From Triglochin maritima (lineage: Eukaryota > Streptophyta > Magnoliopsida > Alismatales > Juncaginaceae), in assembly GCA_963682175.1 (NCBI GenBank), contig OY821777.1:19116001-19180000 (forward strand): 64,000 nucleotides of DNA, given 5' to 3'. Position numbers and translations under genes: made by a program. The notes beneath the pieces were generated by a model that worked only from the letters and a program-made list of their open reading frames with translations, was not told where the DNA came from and did not search any database. Positions 22,690 to 35,441 of this stretch are shown piece by piece. Positions within the stretch are counted from its first letter, which is position 1; every line of letters begins with the position of its first letter.

Positions 22690-23110
22690 TTTCCTCCTAT
22701 TTCCTTCTTTCTTTCTCCCTCATCCTGTACTCCTCCCCTCCTCCTCCTTCTTCTATTCCTCCTCCTTCTTTCCACCTCCTCTCTCTCCCTCTCTTTTTCA
22801 TTCTCTTCCTCCCTCCTCCTTTCCTCCTCTCTTTTCTCTTCTCTTCTCTCTCCCTCTCTTTTTCATTCTCTTCCTCCCTCCTTTTCTCCTCCTCCTCCTC
22901 TCTCTTCTTCTCTTCTCTTTCCCTCTCTTTTTCCTTCTCTTCCTCCCTCCACTTCTCCGCCTCCTCTTTCTTCCTCTCTTCATTCTCCCTCTCTTTCTTC
23001 CTCTCTTCATTCTCCCTCTCTTTTTCCTTCTCTTTCTTCCTCTCTTCATTCTCCCTCTCTTTTTCCTTCTCTTTCTCCCTCCTCTTCTCCTTCCTCATCT
23101 TCTCCCTCCA
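22690..23110. repeat. CT-rich low-complexity tract
   Basis: This is a nearly pure C/T strand with period-like TCTTCCTC and CATTCTCCCTC units. On the minus strand it reads as K/E/R-rich sequence in the mobile-domain pseudogene. The long + strand Ser/Leu-rich ORFs are artefacts of it. Confidence 0.85.
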
Positions 23111-23639
23111 TATCTTCCTACCTATAGTTCTGCTGAGATGCACTCTCTCCTCGAAGAGATGCAATCTCTTCTCGAGACTTCTCTAGTTCTTCATTGAGCC
23201 TCTTAACCTCTTCAGTTGCCTACTTGAGGGAAACTTTGGCTTCTAGCCATTTCGTCTTCAGCCCAGCCAGTTCCAACTTTTGAAGCAGTGGGTCCCTAGG
23301 GGTGCTGCAGTCTCTTAGTTGCATCCTGGGACCGATGCTTGTGGAAGCACCATCATCTTCTGTGCGATGGTTGGGCTCAGGAATTTGAGCCAGACCAAGG
23401 AGTTCCTCTTCCTTCAGTGTAAGGATCGGTGGCTGCGCCAGTCTGAATTCTCCATTGTAAACTTTGGGGAGGGTTATGCCGCGTTCCTCCCATCTCTTCA
23501 GTGTTAACTGTCTGCCAAACATTGCAGACCATCGATTCAACCTCGAGTAGGCACCCTTTTTGGGCTCCCCCAACCTGAACTTCTCGCAGAGCCACACCTG
23601 TGTATGCAAGACCGTTAATAAGGGAAAACGTCCCATCTA

Positions 23640-24130
23640 TGTAATAGGTAAAACTATGAATTAAAAAAGGAGAAACCAATACATTAAAAATGACAAGAAG
23701 ATATATTTTCAACACCCGTAAATTAAAAAGAAGAACCCAGAGGTTAAAATGGATATCCAAATATCTTAAAGAGGACAAACTAGTAGGTTAAAAATGACAA
23801 GAAGGTGTTTTTTAAACAAGCGTAAATTAAAAAGGACATACCCATATTTAAAAAGGATATCCAATTATCTTAAAAAGGACAAACAATAGGTTAAAAAGGA
23901 GAAGAAGATGTATTTTAAACACACGTTAAATAAAAAGGAGGAACCCATAGGTTAAAAAGGATATCCAATTATCTTAAAAAGGACAGACAAATAGGTTAAA
24001 AAGGACAAGAAGTTGTTTTTTAACACGTGTAAAATAAAAAAGGACAAAACCATAAATTAAAAAGAATATCCAATTATCTTAAAAAGGACAGACCAATGAG
24101 TTAAAAATGATGAACACATATATTAAAAAG
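23640..24130. repeat. Tandem repeat of ~104 bp inside intron
   Basis: Four diverged units have the block GGATATCCAATTATCTTAAA at 23751, 23855, 23959 and 24064, giving a period of 104-105 bp. Each unit itself contains several TTAAAAAGGACA-like submotifs. It fills most of the intron of the plant mobile domain pseudogene. Confidence 0.85.
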
Positions 24131-24719
24131 GGCCAAACTCATGATAAAAATCACAAACCCTTACTTGTAATATGACAACACAACCATTGATGTTGCCCTT
24201 CTTGGGAGTGTAGTTACCGAATGACCTTCTCTCCTGTAGATCCCCGCTTGCTTTCTCCATGCCCATCACAAGGGCTTCGTGAACCACCTTTGCCGATGCG
24301 TACTTGTGGAGGCGTTGGTGGTCAGCCAAATAAACCATGCACCAAACTTTTGTTCGCAGCATGCCATCACAGAATAAAAAATGGCTGAAGATGTAACATA
24401 TGAGGAGCCTAACGTACTCCTCATGCTCCCCTATATGACTGGTTGCCAACATTTGAGCATTGAGCTCCACGTTGGTAAGGTTCTCCGCCTCTCGCGTAGC
24501 GACGTGTGTTGGTTGCATTTCTACTGTCTTGCAACGCAGTCTTATGCCCAAACTTAGGGCAACATTTTCAGCTGTAAAGTGGACTACCCCAGAGCCGATC
24601 CTCAACCCCACTTCCTTCGCATCATAGTGTTCGACGAACAAATCGACAATGTCATTATTGACCGGGACGTTAGTCAAGTCTAGCAAGTGACCGAAGGGGG
24701 TCCCTCGGAAGACGTACTC

Positions 24720-26264
24720 TCAACGCATGTCATCTTTGCCAACTGCTTCTCTATCGCTGTCCAGGTGCATTTGGACGGATGGAAGATGTGGCTAGACGCC
24801 TAAGAAAACACACAAACAATCTTCTGCATGTTCGTCAAATCAAACGAAGTAAGGAACAATGGTTACATCGACAAACCTGATGCACTACCACATTGCTGGA
24901 GGAAGCACGACGCGGAGAATCCATTGTTGGTAGGGAAAAAATGGAAGGAAAAGGAGTCCTGAACGGTAAAAAAATGGAGAAAAAGGAAGGAGATACACCT
25001 TCTCAAACCTCTGTTACCTTTTGACGTTCGATTTCTTTCCTTCCTCGATTTTTGAACCGTCACCGGTTTGATGTCTTTTCCGTGTCTTATCTCTGTGGCG
25101 GAAAAGGAACCGTCACACGCAAGAAATCGTCAATTGGTTTTTTTTAAATGGCACGCTGTGGGGTACGAACATGGCTTGCTGATTGGACGATGACTGGACG
25201 ACGCGTAAAGAGTGTCAGGATGCCCACGTTCGTGTATAAAGACCCCCAAAATATCTTTGTCTGGTTGACCGCGGTGCGAGTACGGTCGACCGTTAATGCC
25301 CCTACTTAAAAAAGACCGACCATAAGTGTAAAAAGGTACCCCCACCAATGAAATACTGAAATGGAATACGTGTTTAAAAATGACAACCCTCTATATAAAA
25401 AGGACAAACACCATGTTAAAAATGGTACCACGTCATGCTCCTCGTAAAATGGACAACCCCACTACTTAAAAAGGGCCGACTGTAGCCCCAGAAATGGAAT
25501 ACTGCAAAGGTTTCTTGCTACTACAATGTGACATTATCTCTGCACCCTAAAAAATAAGGTGAGACAACTACATCGCAAAACACTAGGATTTCATGAGAGA
25601 ACAAGACACTCCAGTTTTATTTTTTTTGGTGGTGAGAGATTTTTAGATTAACATGCCTACAAAGTACAAACAATTGAATTGTGAGAAATATGTCTACTAG
25701 TTGATTCGTGTTTTTATCAATTTGACCAAATTTGATAAAGTCGATGCATACACCGGTCGACATACTTTGCCAAAAAAACAACACACTTTACCATTAAATT
25801 TAAAAAACTCAAACCTTGTAATCTAAGTATTACACAAAACCAACAAAAACCCCAGAACACTCAAATCCAATCCCAAACTTGAACCCAAAAGAGCAAACAT
25901 ACCCACAAGAGTAATTACCAACAAGCCCACACCAAGAAAAATGGAGTGCTCCTTCCGGAGATGCCTTGTCGGAGAAGGAGAGGTGTATGGTGGGGGTTAG
26001 GGTGAGAAGAAATGGGTTCGACGGTTTTGGGTGGAATGAGGGTAGATTTGGGTAGAAAATTTTGTTTTACTTTTCGAGGTTGGGTAAGGGTAAACTGGGA
26101 AATAAATTTTAATTTAAGGTTGGTCTTATGATTAGTGAATAAGTTTGATGAAGATGCATGACCTAAAAATAAAGTTGAAAAGTCAACACCTTTATGGTTG
26201 AAGTGAGAGGGCTTTTGTGACATTGAATTAATTTCCCCTACAAAGAAACTTGATGTGGTGTATC
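24720..26264. other. No gene; short TTAAAAAGGAC and GGTCGACCG motifs
   Basis: An in-frame stop at 24720-24722 closes the visible mobile-domain frame. Further up, TAAAAAGGAC-type motifs like those of the intron recur at about 25310-25460, and one GGTCGACCG pair lies at 25264-25293. No coding frame with family resemblance is seen. The rest, to the start of the Athila-like remnant, is unassigned. Confidence 0.4.
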
Positions 26265-27746
26265 CTTTGATGTTGTGAGCTCCACCCTTGTGTATTTGGG
26301 CTACATTTGTTTGACGTATTTGTCTGCCTTCTTAAGTATCTCACAGGTTTTTGGGAATTCGGGGTTATGTCCCTCAACATGACCATGAAACTCTCATTGT
26401 GCTTCACGCTGGTGAGATCTTTGCTTTCTCATGCATAAATCCATGTAGTTTCATACTCACATTCATTGAGGACAATGCATGAAGTAAGTGTGGGGGGTGC
26501 TTTACGTTTGTATATATGTGAAGTAGAGTATTTTTTGTTTTGCTTTTTGTTTTCTTTTGTTTGTATTGTTAGGGTCATGTTAGTGTGAGCATTTAATATT
26601 GATATATCTGCCTGCCATGATCCTTGGGTGACTTGTCTTCTTTTTCCTGCCAAGAGCTTTAAATTTTCACATTTCTTTCAAAATATTCATGTGTTTGCGA
26701 AAGAAAATATTTTTAGCATGTGCAAAACCGTTGAGAGGCAAAGTAAAAAGAAATCTCCCAAAAATTGTCTTGAACATGATGCATTAGGATATCTAGTATA
26801 CTGACTTTAGGTCTTATCAAGTCGTAAGGATGCACCCCGGTCTTTCCTCGGGGGGCGAGTAATCATCGGGTTTCAGTAGTCTAACATTTAACAAAGTCCA
26901 CCCTGAACCTAGTGAGTCAATAATTTGTGTCTGTTAATATAAGGAAGTTTGTTGTAGTCAATGACCCTTTAAATCTTGTTGTGAGACATTAAGTGTAGGG
27001 GTTTTGGTTCATGTTTAGATAAGAAATAAGTGAGTATGTGTTCTCTCTTCTCGTACGACTCCTATCACTCGGTTTGAGGGGAATTAGGTTTGAGGGGAAT
27101 TTGTGCTTGGTGCTTTCGAGTCATCTGACTTGGGATGCACCGACCGAACTCCCGTTACACAGGTGGTATGGATTGCCCTATGTGGAGATGTGGGGAAAGA
27201 TGTACGTGATAGCTTAAGTCCTCATGGGAAATGATGCACGAAACCTGACCCTGGAAGAATTACACTCCAACTAGAAAGAAAAAAAAGAGAAAAAAAGAAA
27301 AGGAGAAGAAAAAAATGGTAATACAAATAAGAACCTTAATGGACTTTACACTTTGTATCGCTTGAGGATGTTGAGGTTGTCAATGTCTTTCACTTAAGTC
27401 CTTAATTCACTTGCATGAATAGTTCATTAGGCTAGGTATGTGGATTGGATAGATATATAGAGTCGGCCCGTAGGATTACGGTGTCCAATGATCGACAAAA
27501 ATAAGCCAATCGAGTCGTGTTGCTAGATTGAATAATGCATCTTTGTTCAGATTTTGTGGTTGTATCCATTAAAAACCCTTAGGAGACAACACTCCTCCTT
27601 GGCGACAAGGAGGTTTAATGGCTTGTTTCACGTGCTAAGTGTAACCGTGATTCCTACGAAAGTGAGTTAGGATTTCCCAGTTTTTCGCATGTTTCAATTT
27701 TCATTTTTCTCTTTCTTTGTTTTGCTCAGGACTAGCAAATGTTAGG
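26265..27746 (+). mobile_element. Athila-like element, 3' internal remnant
   Basis: It corresponds, inverted, to 49643-51140 of the complete element: GTGTATTTGGGCT, GAGGACAATGCATGAAGTA and GACAACACTCCTCCTTGGCG occur in the same order. Everything 5' of about 26265, including gag and the 5' LTR, is missing. Its polypurine region was interrupted at 27746 by an opposite-facing LTR. The remnant resumes at 29176 and runs into its own 3' LTR (29188). Confidence 0.8.
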
Positions 27747-29170
27747 TGATTGAACGTTTTAATTATAACCGCAAGTGCACGGTCGCGTTGAAGCGGTGAC
27801 AAATACGGGTTGATCCACAGGGAGGTGTGTCGACTCTAGTCTGTTCGAAGGTGAGTGGGAAAGAAATGAGAGAAATGATTGATTAAACTAAACTTTACTA
27901 AACTAAACTAGTAAACTAGAAAGGAGGAAATCAAAGCACGAAATGAACTAAACTAAGTAACTAATACCTGAAGATAGAAATCAGGAATGGAAAACCCCTA
28001 AGGGGTGGAGTGTGTGTGTGCACATGAAATAAGTGTGGTGAATACATACAATAAGCTCAAGTGTAGTTAGTGTTTGTTAATGCATAAGAAGTACCTAATG
28101 GCAAGACCTATCATTTAAATCACTAACGTAGGTGATTAATATGAGCATAACAAGTTTGTTATTAAGAACATAAACAAGCATGGAATGTACCCTAAACATT
28201 ATGGCATAGATCATCAAGTAAAACTTCTTATTAATTCAAACAAGCATACTAACATCTCTCACAAACAACAATATCTAGCATTCATACCATCTACATAACA
28301 TGTATACACATCTACTCCACCCCCAAAGGGGATGGAACTACTCACACATATTTAAACTAACATTTATACTAAGGAAAGAAAACATGCTTAAACTGATTAT
28401 AAGAAGACTAAAACAACAAGTTTACTAAAATAACATAAAACTAAAGAAGCATGCAAGACATAAGAAAAGAAATTAAACTAAGAAAGAAACAACATAACCA
28501 AAGAAAAACATATATTATTACTCACTCAATTACAAATAGTCTCTCTCCACCAAAGTTTTTGCTTCAAGGCTTTAACTCTTAGTAGAGAGGATGACCACCA
28601 AGAGAGAGATGATGTACAAGAGAGGAGGGAGAGTTCTATTTATAGCCATAGAAAAAGGTAATCCGGGACAATCCCCCTGTATGAGACTAAACATATACCA
28701 GAAATAGACTAAACACACTCTAATACATGACCCAAAGAAATATTAGCGGATCCGGAGTAACCCGGATCGCCAATCAACGGTCCCAGACTGCCAATTGGCA
28801 GTCTACATGGTTTGGATCAGTCTGGGTTTTCTTTTGGGCTTTTCTGGATGGATTTGTTGGTCTTTGATGCATCTACTTCGCTTGTTGGAGCTCCAACCCG
28901 AATAGAATTGCCAAAATACTCCCCATGATGGTGTGGAGTATTCTTGTTTGCTCATTGGTCCTTCTATCTTGCATTCAGGTCCGTCGATCTTGCATCTAGT
29001 CCTCGAGTCTCTCAACTCAGTCATTTTTCCTGCTTTTAGGTCCTTTCATGCCTCTTCTCTACAAACCTATTTATTTCTAAAATTCAAACATAAAGCTCAT
29101 TACGTAGCATTGTTTAGGTGAAAGATAATGGATATAAGATACAAATGTAAGCATGAAATGATGTCAATCA
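27747..29170 (-). mobile_element. Athila-like solo LTR, opposite orientation
   Basis: It starts TGATTGAACG, contains CCGCAAGTGCAC and ends GATGTCAATCA. It is flanked by the perfect 5-bp duplication TTAGG (27742-27746 and 29171-29175). It is a 1424-bp solo LTR of the same family as the element it hit. TATA-like sequence in sense lies near 28640. Confidence 0.9.
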
Positions 29171-29187
29171 TTAGGTGTGGGGGTATT

Positions 29188-30769
29188 TGATTGACATCAT
29201 TTCATGCATTCATTTGTGTCTTATATCCATTATCTTGAACCTAAACAATGCTACATAACGACATTTATGTTTGAGTTTCAGGAAATAAACAAGATTGAGG
29301 AGAAGAGGCATAAAAGGACCTAAAAGCAAGAAAAATGACTAAGTTGCAAGACTTATGGGCTAAGATGCACAAGAGAGGGACCCGAATGTAAAACCGAATG
29401 ACCAATGTGAAAATCAAGAAACTCCACACCACCATGAGGAGTATTTTGGCAATTAGATTCAGGTCGACACTCCAATAACCGAATCGAGTGCACCCCAGGT
29501 GAAGAATTGAAGAACTAAAGAACATATCCACAAATGGGTCAGATCCGGGAAAAAGTGACCGCCAATTAACGTTCTGTTTCTCTCCGAATTTGACCCGGTT
29601 TCTACAAGACATGAGTTATGTGTTTATGTGTATTCTGGGAAGGTTTCATTAGTCCCATACCGGGAGATTGTCCCTGGTTACCTTTTTTCATGCCTATAAA
29701 TAGAACTCTTCCTCCTCATTTGTATTCACCTATTGCTTGGTGTCATTCTCTCTACTTGGAGTAAGACTTGCAGCAAAAACTCAAGGTGGAGAAGAATGTT
29801 ACTTGTAATGTGAGTCATTTAAAAAAATAATTTTTCATTATTTTGTTCTCATGTTGTCTCTTTTTTATGCATGCTTAGTTTAGTCTTGTTTCTTTGATCT
29901 TAGGCTAAATTAGTTAGAATGTCTCCTTTCTTCATTAGTTTAATTGCTAGAATAATGTGTAGTGAGTAGATCCATCCCCTTTGGGGGGTGGAGATGATGT
30001 TCATATATATTGTGAAGTTTGGATGTTTGATGAATTTTTGATTGTGTAGACTTGCATGTTTTGTATGTTCGCTGGGGTATTTTAATCATCTACATGTTGG
30101 GGTATTTTGATGTGTTTTGCCATAAGATTTAGACACTTCCCATGCTTAGTTTCCTCATGTTAATTGACTGAAATTTCCTATTGAATATGCTACATGTTTG
30201 TTGTGTGTTTGTATTTGTGTTTGCTTGCTTGCTTGATTGAAGAAACTTTGTTTTGATGAGTTTTGCCATAACATTTAGACACCTCCCATGCTTATATTTG
30301 TTCTTCACATGATTTTATGGTTTTTGATGAGTCTTGCCATATCTTTAGACACTTCTCATGCTGAGTCTAATCTTATGTTAATCAAGTAGTAATTGCCGAT
30401 ACGCTGTGTGAATTGATTGATAGGTGTTTCCACATCTTTAGATACTTCCTATGCATGAAGACACACACACACACAACACACACACATACATGCTTACATG
30501 CATCTTTCATCACTTATTTCACTTCATATGTGCACACACTCCACTCCTTAGGGGTTCCTCTTTCTGATTTCCAATCTCTCGTGCTTTCTTTCACATTTTA
30601 TACTTATTAGTTTAGTGTAGTTTAGCTTTAGCGTAATCACATCTTTTCTCCCTTTATTCACCATCTGATTTCGGTCATACCAAAGACTACTCACCTCCCT
30701 GCGGACGACCCGTACTTGCCCCGTCTTGTTCGACGGTTGTGCACTTGCGGTCTAAATTTAAAATGAACA
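29188..30769 (+). mobile_element. 3' LTR of Athila-like element remnant
   Basis: It begins TGATTGACATCATTTCATGC directly after the polypurine tract GTGTGGGGGTATT and ends near AAAATGAACA. A TATA box (TATAAATAGA) lies at about 29695. It abuts RNase H sequence of the decayed Tekay-like element at 30775, so this element inserted there before losing its 5' part. Confidence 0.8.
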
Positions 30770-31310
30770 AAAAGTGTTGCCTCATGTTTAGCTCCTTCTG
30801 AAAGAACATATTCTTCAGACTCTGATGATCAGTGAAGACCTCAAACTGCTCTCCATAAAGGTAATGTCTCTAGGTCTTCAGTGCATGTACCACAACTGCC
30901 ATCTCCAAGTCATGAGTCGGGTAATTCCTCTCGTGTACCTTGAGCTACCTCAAAGCATACGCAACCACCTGGCCGTGCTTTATAAGTACACATCCCAGAC
31001 CAATGCCTGAAGTGTCACTATAAATCACGAATTGTCCACTACCATTGCGAAGAGTCAGAACCGGAGCAGTCGTCAACCAACTCTTCAGTTCCTGAAAGTT
31101 GTCCTTGTACTTCTGGGACAAGACAAGCTTCACACCCTTCTGTGTCAGCACCGTCAAAGGCGAAACAAGTCTTGAGAAGTCTTTGATGAACCGAACCCAC
31201 AAGTCCAACAAAGCTCCTAATCCCAGTCACACTCGTCGGGGCTCTCTACTGCGTCACTACATCGACCTTCGCTGGATCCACTGATATCCCAGGTCCCGAT
31301 ACTATGTGCC

Positions 31311-32855
31311 TGATTAGTAGCATATCATGCATCGTATTCATGCTATATATCCTTTATTTTACCCCAATATTGTGCGAGTCGAGTTGTTGTTTGTAGTGTT
31401 TCAGGATTTAGGTAATAAAGAAGAGGAAGGGAGCAAAAATGACCTAAATGTAATAAGTATGGACTGATTTGGAAGGTCCTGAACCTATTTGTAATGTACA
31501 ATGATTGTATCACAAATCAGGAAGGACCCAAGTGCAAACCCCGAGGGACCTGATTGTGAAGTGCAAAATATGGTGACACATGACCTGAATCAGATCAGTA
31601 TTTCGCCAATTAAACTCAAAGTGATTCGAACCAGAAGACCAGGTCTTCACCCCCACGTGACAAATGAAGAAATAAAGTGAGACACAAAATTTTAGACCGA
31701 TCGAATCCATTTAATCTGCCACTGGCGGATCAAAATGGTCCAAATGGTCTCTAATTTTGGTTGCGGTTCAGGTTGTGGGGTCAGAGCATTCCTGGACTAT
31801 CAGATGTGATTTAGAGCTGTTCGATTATTCCCAGATTAATCCTAACAATGTATTAGTCTATAAATACCATTGTAATCCCTCCTCCACCTTCTTCCTCCTT
31901 CCCCCATTAAAGTTTTAGTTTCCTGTTTTAGTAGTGTAATAAGGGGGTTGGAGATGAGCAAACTTTGTCTATAATTTTTTTAATCTAGTTTAGTTCTCAT
32001 TCATTATGTTGATGTTTTCCTTTGATGTAATTTCTTTTATGTTGTTGTTTGTTTAATCTAGTCTTCTATTTTTCTTTCATGGGTTTATGTTCTTTTTATG
32101 CTTTCTTTAGTGTAGAGATGAGTAGAGAGTAGTCCATCCCCATCGGGGGTAGAGATGAAGGTGATTTGGTCATGTGATGGATGAGTGTGTGTTAATTTTA
32201 ATCCTTTGAGCTTTACATGATTTCCATAACCATCTAATGAGATTTCACTCTTATCTTTGATGTGCTAATGCTCTTGAATGAAGCTTAGCACATGCTTAGA
32301 TTAGTGGGCCTATTTATGGGGAATGATGATGTTAGGATAATGATTGAGTGGAAGAGGGGAACAAGGCATGTGCATGCATGTGCTCATGTTGGCTTTATCC
32401 AAATTAATGTCTTGTATGTTTTAATGATTGTGATAAATCTTATTTCATGTGGAGACATAGTTGGATTTGAGTCATTATGCATGTGAACATGTTAACTTCA
32501 TTTCAATTATTGTCTTGTATGTTTTAATGATAATGTTTTATCTTATTTCATGTGGAGGTAAATTTGAATTTGATTTTTATGGATTTCATGTATGACATGT
32601 TTTGATGGGCACAAATAAACACACTACACCACACATCTTCATTTCCATGTTCTTTCTCTACTTCCTAAGGGATCTAGTTTTATTGCTTATTTTTCTGACT
32701 TCACTGCATTGTAGTGTAGTTTTGAGCTTCGTTTCCTTTACTTTCCCCACTCGAGTATCGTGAATCCGACTCGCGCACCCTCCCAGTGGATCGACACATG
32801 CTTGCCACCGCTTCAACGTGGTCGTGCACTTGCGGTAATTAAACTAATTCAATCA
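31311..32855 (+). mobile_element. Athila-like solo LTR inside Tekay-like pol
   Basis: It starts TGATTAGTAG, ends CTAATTCAATCA and is flanked by the perfect duplication GTGCC (31306-31310 and 32856-32860). Length is 1545 bp. A TATA box (CTATAAATACC) lies near 31858. It separates the RT core from the RT-RNase H connection of the host element. Confidence 0.9.
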
Positions 32856-34649
32856 GTGCCCCAAAAAAAGTATCACTGTTTAACCAGAACTCGCACTTCA
32901 AATACTTGGTAGACAACTGCTGATCCCGTAAAATGCCAAGCACAATCCTCAAGCGCTCCTGGTGCTGCTCTCTATCTGGCGAGTAGACCAAAAAGTTGTC
33001 CACAAAGACAATCACAAAACCATCCAGATACTGACTGAACGTCCTGTTCATCAGATCCATGAATGCTACATGCACGTTCGTCAATCCAAACAACATCACC
33101 AGAAGCTCGTAGTGCCCATCCTCTTCCTGAATGCTGTCTTCTGGACATCTGCCTCCCTGATCCTCAACTGGTGATAACTGGATCGCAGATCGATCTCCGA
33201 GAACACCTTCGTTGACTGCAACTGGTCAAAAAGTTCATCGATCCTGGGTAAAGGATACTAATTCCTAATAGTAAACAACCTTTAATCAATACACATCCAC
33301 AACGAGACATCCTTCTTCACGAAGAGTACCAACGCTCCCAAGGTGAGACACTAGGTCAGATAAACCCAATATCCATCAAATCCAGCAATTACTTCTTCAG
33401 CTCAGATAACTTTGCAGGTGTCATCCTATAGGGTGCCTTCGACTGCGGAGTGGTCCTAGCTACCAGATTGATGCCGAACTATATCTCTCTGTGAGACGGC
33501 ATACCAGTGACATCATCAGAAAACACCTCCGGGAACTCATGGACTATCTCAATGTCCTCCAACATCCTCACCTAAGGATCTAGAACTACTAGGATGGTCA
33601 CAAAAGCTCTGCAACCCTGCTGCATCAACTTCTGTTCCCTCACTACTCATACCACTACACAGCCTCCTCTGTCCTTCGTCCCTCTGATCAGCACATCAGG
33701 TAGGCCTTTCCTCGGGATCAAAATCTTCTTCGCCTGACACAAGACTCGCACATCGTACTGTGATAGCCAATCCATCCCCAGTATGACGTCAAAGTGCTCC
33801 ATCGACAATAAGACCAGGTCAGCCGGAAACTCCTGGTCTCCCGAAACAATCGTGTTGCCAGGGAGAAAGCTCCCCATAGTGCCCACCAAATCCAGGGGTG
33901 TGTTGACTTCCAAAGTGACAGTCAACATCGCAGGGGTACGACCCAACACGCTCGCAAATCACTCCGAGACGAGCGAGTGTGTGGCCCCACAATCAAAAAG
34001 TACTCTAGCTACCAAACTAGCAACATAAAGTGTACTTTCCACCACAGTACTGACGTCCCTTGCCTCATCTGCCAGGATTGTGAAAGCTCACCCGATACTC
34101 TGACCCTGCTGAGGTGGCACAAAAGGATGGCAACCTCCACCTCTGCCTGCCGTTGGGGGTCTTGCTCGACCACACCTGGCGCACTCGGACAATCTCTAGC
34201 ATAGTGACCCGGCTGACCACACTCGAAACAAACCCTAGAATGGGTCGAACACTCTCGCCCCGGGTGGACCTTGCTACACTTCCTGCATGGCTCAGGTTGG
34301 CGTGTACTTCTCCCCTCAATCCAGGGTCTCTTGCCCAGATTTCCTACTAGTGGAACTCCTGGACGTCCACTGACCTTCCCCTGCGGCCTCCTAGACTCAG
34401 TGTAGTTCTCCTGGTAGGCCTGGTGTATGATGGTCGCAAACTTAACAACATATGCCAGAGTCTGCGACATGCTGTATGTCACACGAGTACGGAGCTGCTT
34501 CCGAAGCCCCCTGCCCAAACTTCCTTGCTCTTTGAACCGACGTCACACAGATCTCCGAGCAATAACGCTCCAGGGCGTTGAACTTCCAGACGTAGACCGC
34601 CAATGCCATCTCCTCTGCTTGAGGGTCATAAACTCCTCTCTCTTTAGTC

Positions 34650-34880
34650 TAGGGCAGTGCAGTCGGTCCGGTCCGGACCGGACCGGATTTTTATCCGGCG
34701 TCCGGACAGAAGACCGGACCAGACCGTTTGGATTCGGTTCGGTCCGGTCCAGGACCGGTTTTTAACCTTAAAAATAAAAAAAAACAAAAACCGGACCGAT
34801 CTGGTCCGAAACTGAATTTTCCAAATTGTCTGGACCGGAACCCAAATTGTCTGGACTGGAACCCGGATCCGTCTCTGACA
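34650..34880. mobile_element. CCGGTCCGG-rich MITE inside gag
   Basis: A compact non-coding stretch interrupts the Tekay-like gag. It is dense in GGTCCGG and CCGGACC in both orientations, and its left end TAGGGCAGTGCAGTCGGTCC resembles the inverted right end of the MITE at 15470-15715. Exact termini and target duplication could not be fixed. Confidence 0.5.
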
Positions 34881-35429
34881 TGCTCTGGGAAATACTGTTC
34901 ATTGAATTCCCGAGGAACTCATCCTAGCTGACATCATCTCTGCCATGAAACACCACTGCAGTTGTGGTCCTTCACAAGTTGGACGCCTTACCGCCCAGAA
35001 CATAGGTGGCCAACCCCACCATCCTCTTCGGGGGACTTCCAATCGCATGGAAGATCTCATGTATCTTAATGACCTAGTCCTCGGCAACCTCAAAATCACC
35101 TCTGCCATCAAAAGCAGGGGGATGCTGGCACATAAAATGGTCGTGCACCGCTCCCACCCCCGCTGTCTCCTCTCGGCCAGACTAGCACTCTAGCAGCATG
35201 CCCAATCTCTGAACAATGTCATAGAGCATCTGTCGCTCCTCAGCCTAGTCCATGCCCCCCAGTCTCCTCGTTGGTGCTACAGTCAAGTGGGGGAGGTCTT
35301 ACGTGTCTCGGAGGTATCTACATACGAGACAACAAAACAGAATCAAAGAATATGCATGCATGCTCTACAACAATACTATCTAAAAGAACTCTAAGGTGGT
35401 TTCTTTGGACAAGTACATCGGAATCGACC

Positions 35430-35441
35430 GTTCTTATACCA
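35430..35441 (-). promoter_or_regulatory. Primer binding site, tRNA-iMet type
   Basis: In sense TGGTATAAGAAC follows the 5' LTR by three bases. It matches TGGTATCAGAGC, the complement of the initiator Met tRNA 3' end, at 10 of 12 bases. It fixes the minus-strand orientation of the Tekay-like LTR family. Confidence 0.75.

Larger units (their letters stand above)
21780..24719 (-). pseudogene. Plant mobile domain plus Ulp1-like gene (broken)
   Basis: Exon A (24165-24719) encodes a plant mobile domain-like N-terminal part, with FTAENVALSLGIRL and LLICYIFSHFLFCDG, ending INGCVVILQ. A GT-AG intron (23598-24164) joins it in frame to exon B (from 23597), beginning VWLCEKFRLGEP and containing LNRWSAMFG. 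The junction GCVVILQ-VWLCEKF recreates the conserved GC..LQ.W..E block of these proteins. An in-frame TAG at 23220-23222 ends exon B. Coiled-coil-like sequence and a K/E-rich tract (22690-23160) continue in the same direction. At 21789-22436 a Ulp1/C48-like region is seen: DLCSFTRSDMKDLI, an HW motif near 22079 and SGSNDYGAYVLY near 21862, where peptidases have D-C-G. Such fusions are known from plant DNA transposons. Stops, a frameshift and Tyr for the catalytic Cys indicate a pseudogene. Confidence 0.6.

Noticed and set aside
22513..23186. Long + strand Ser/Leu-rich ORFs (about 204 and 211 codons)
   Set aside because: They arise from a C/T-only tract. The minus strand carries the mobile-domain pseudogene through the same region.
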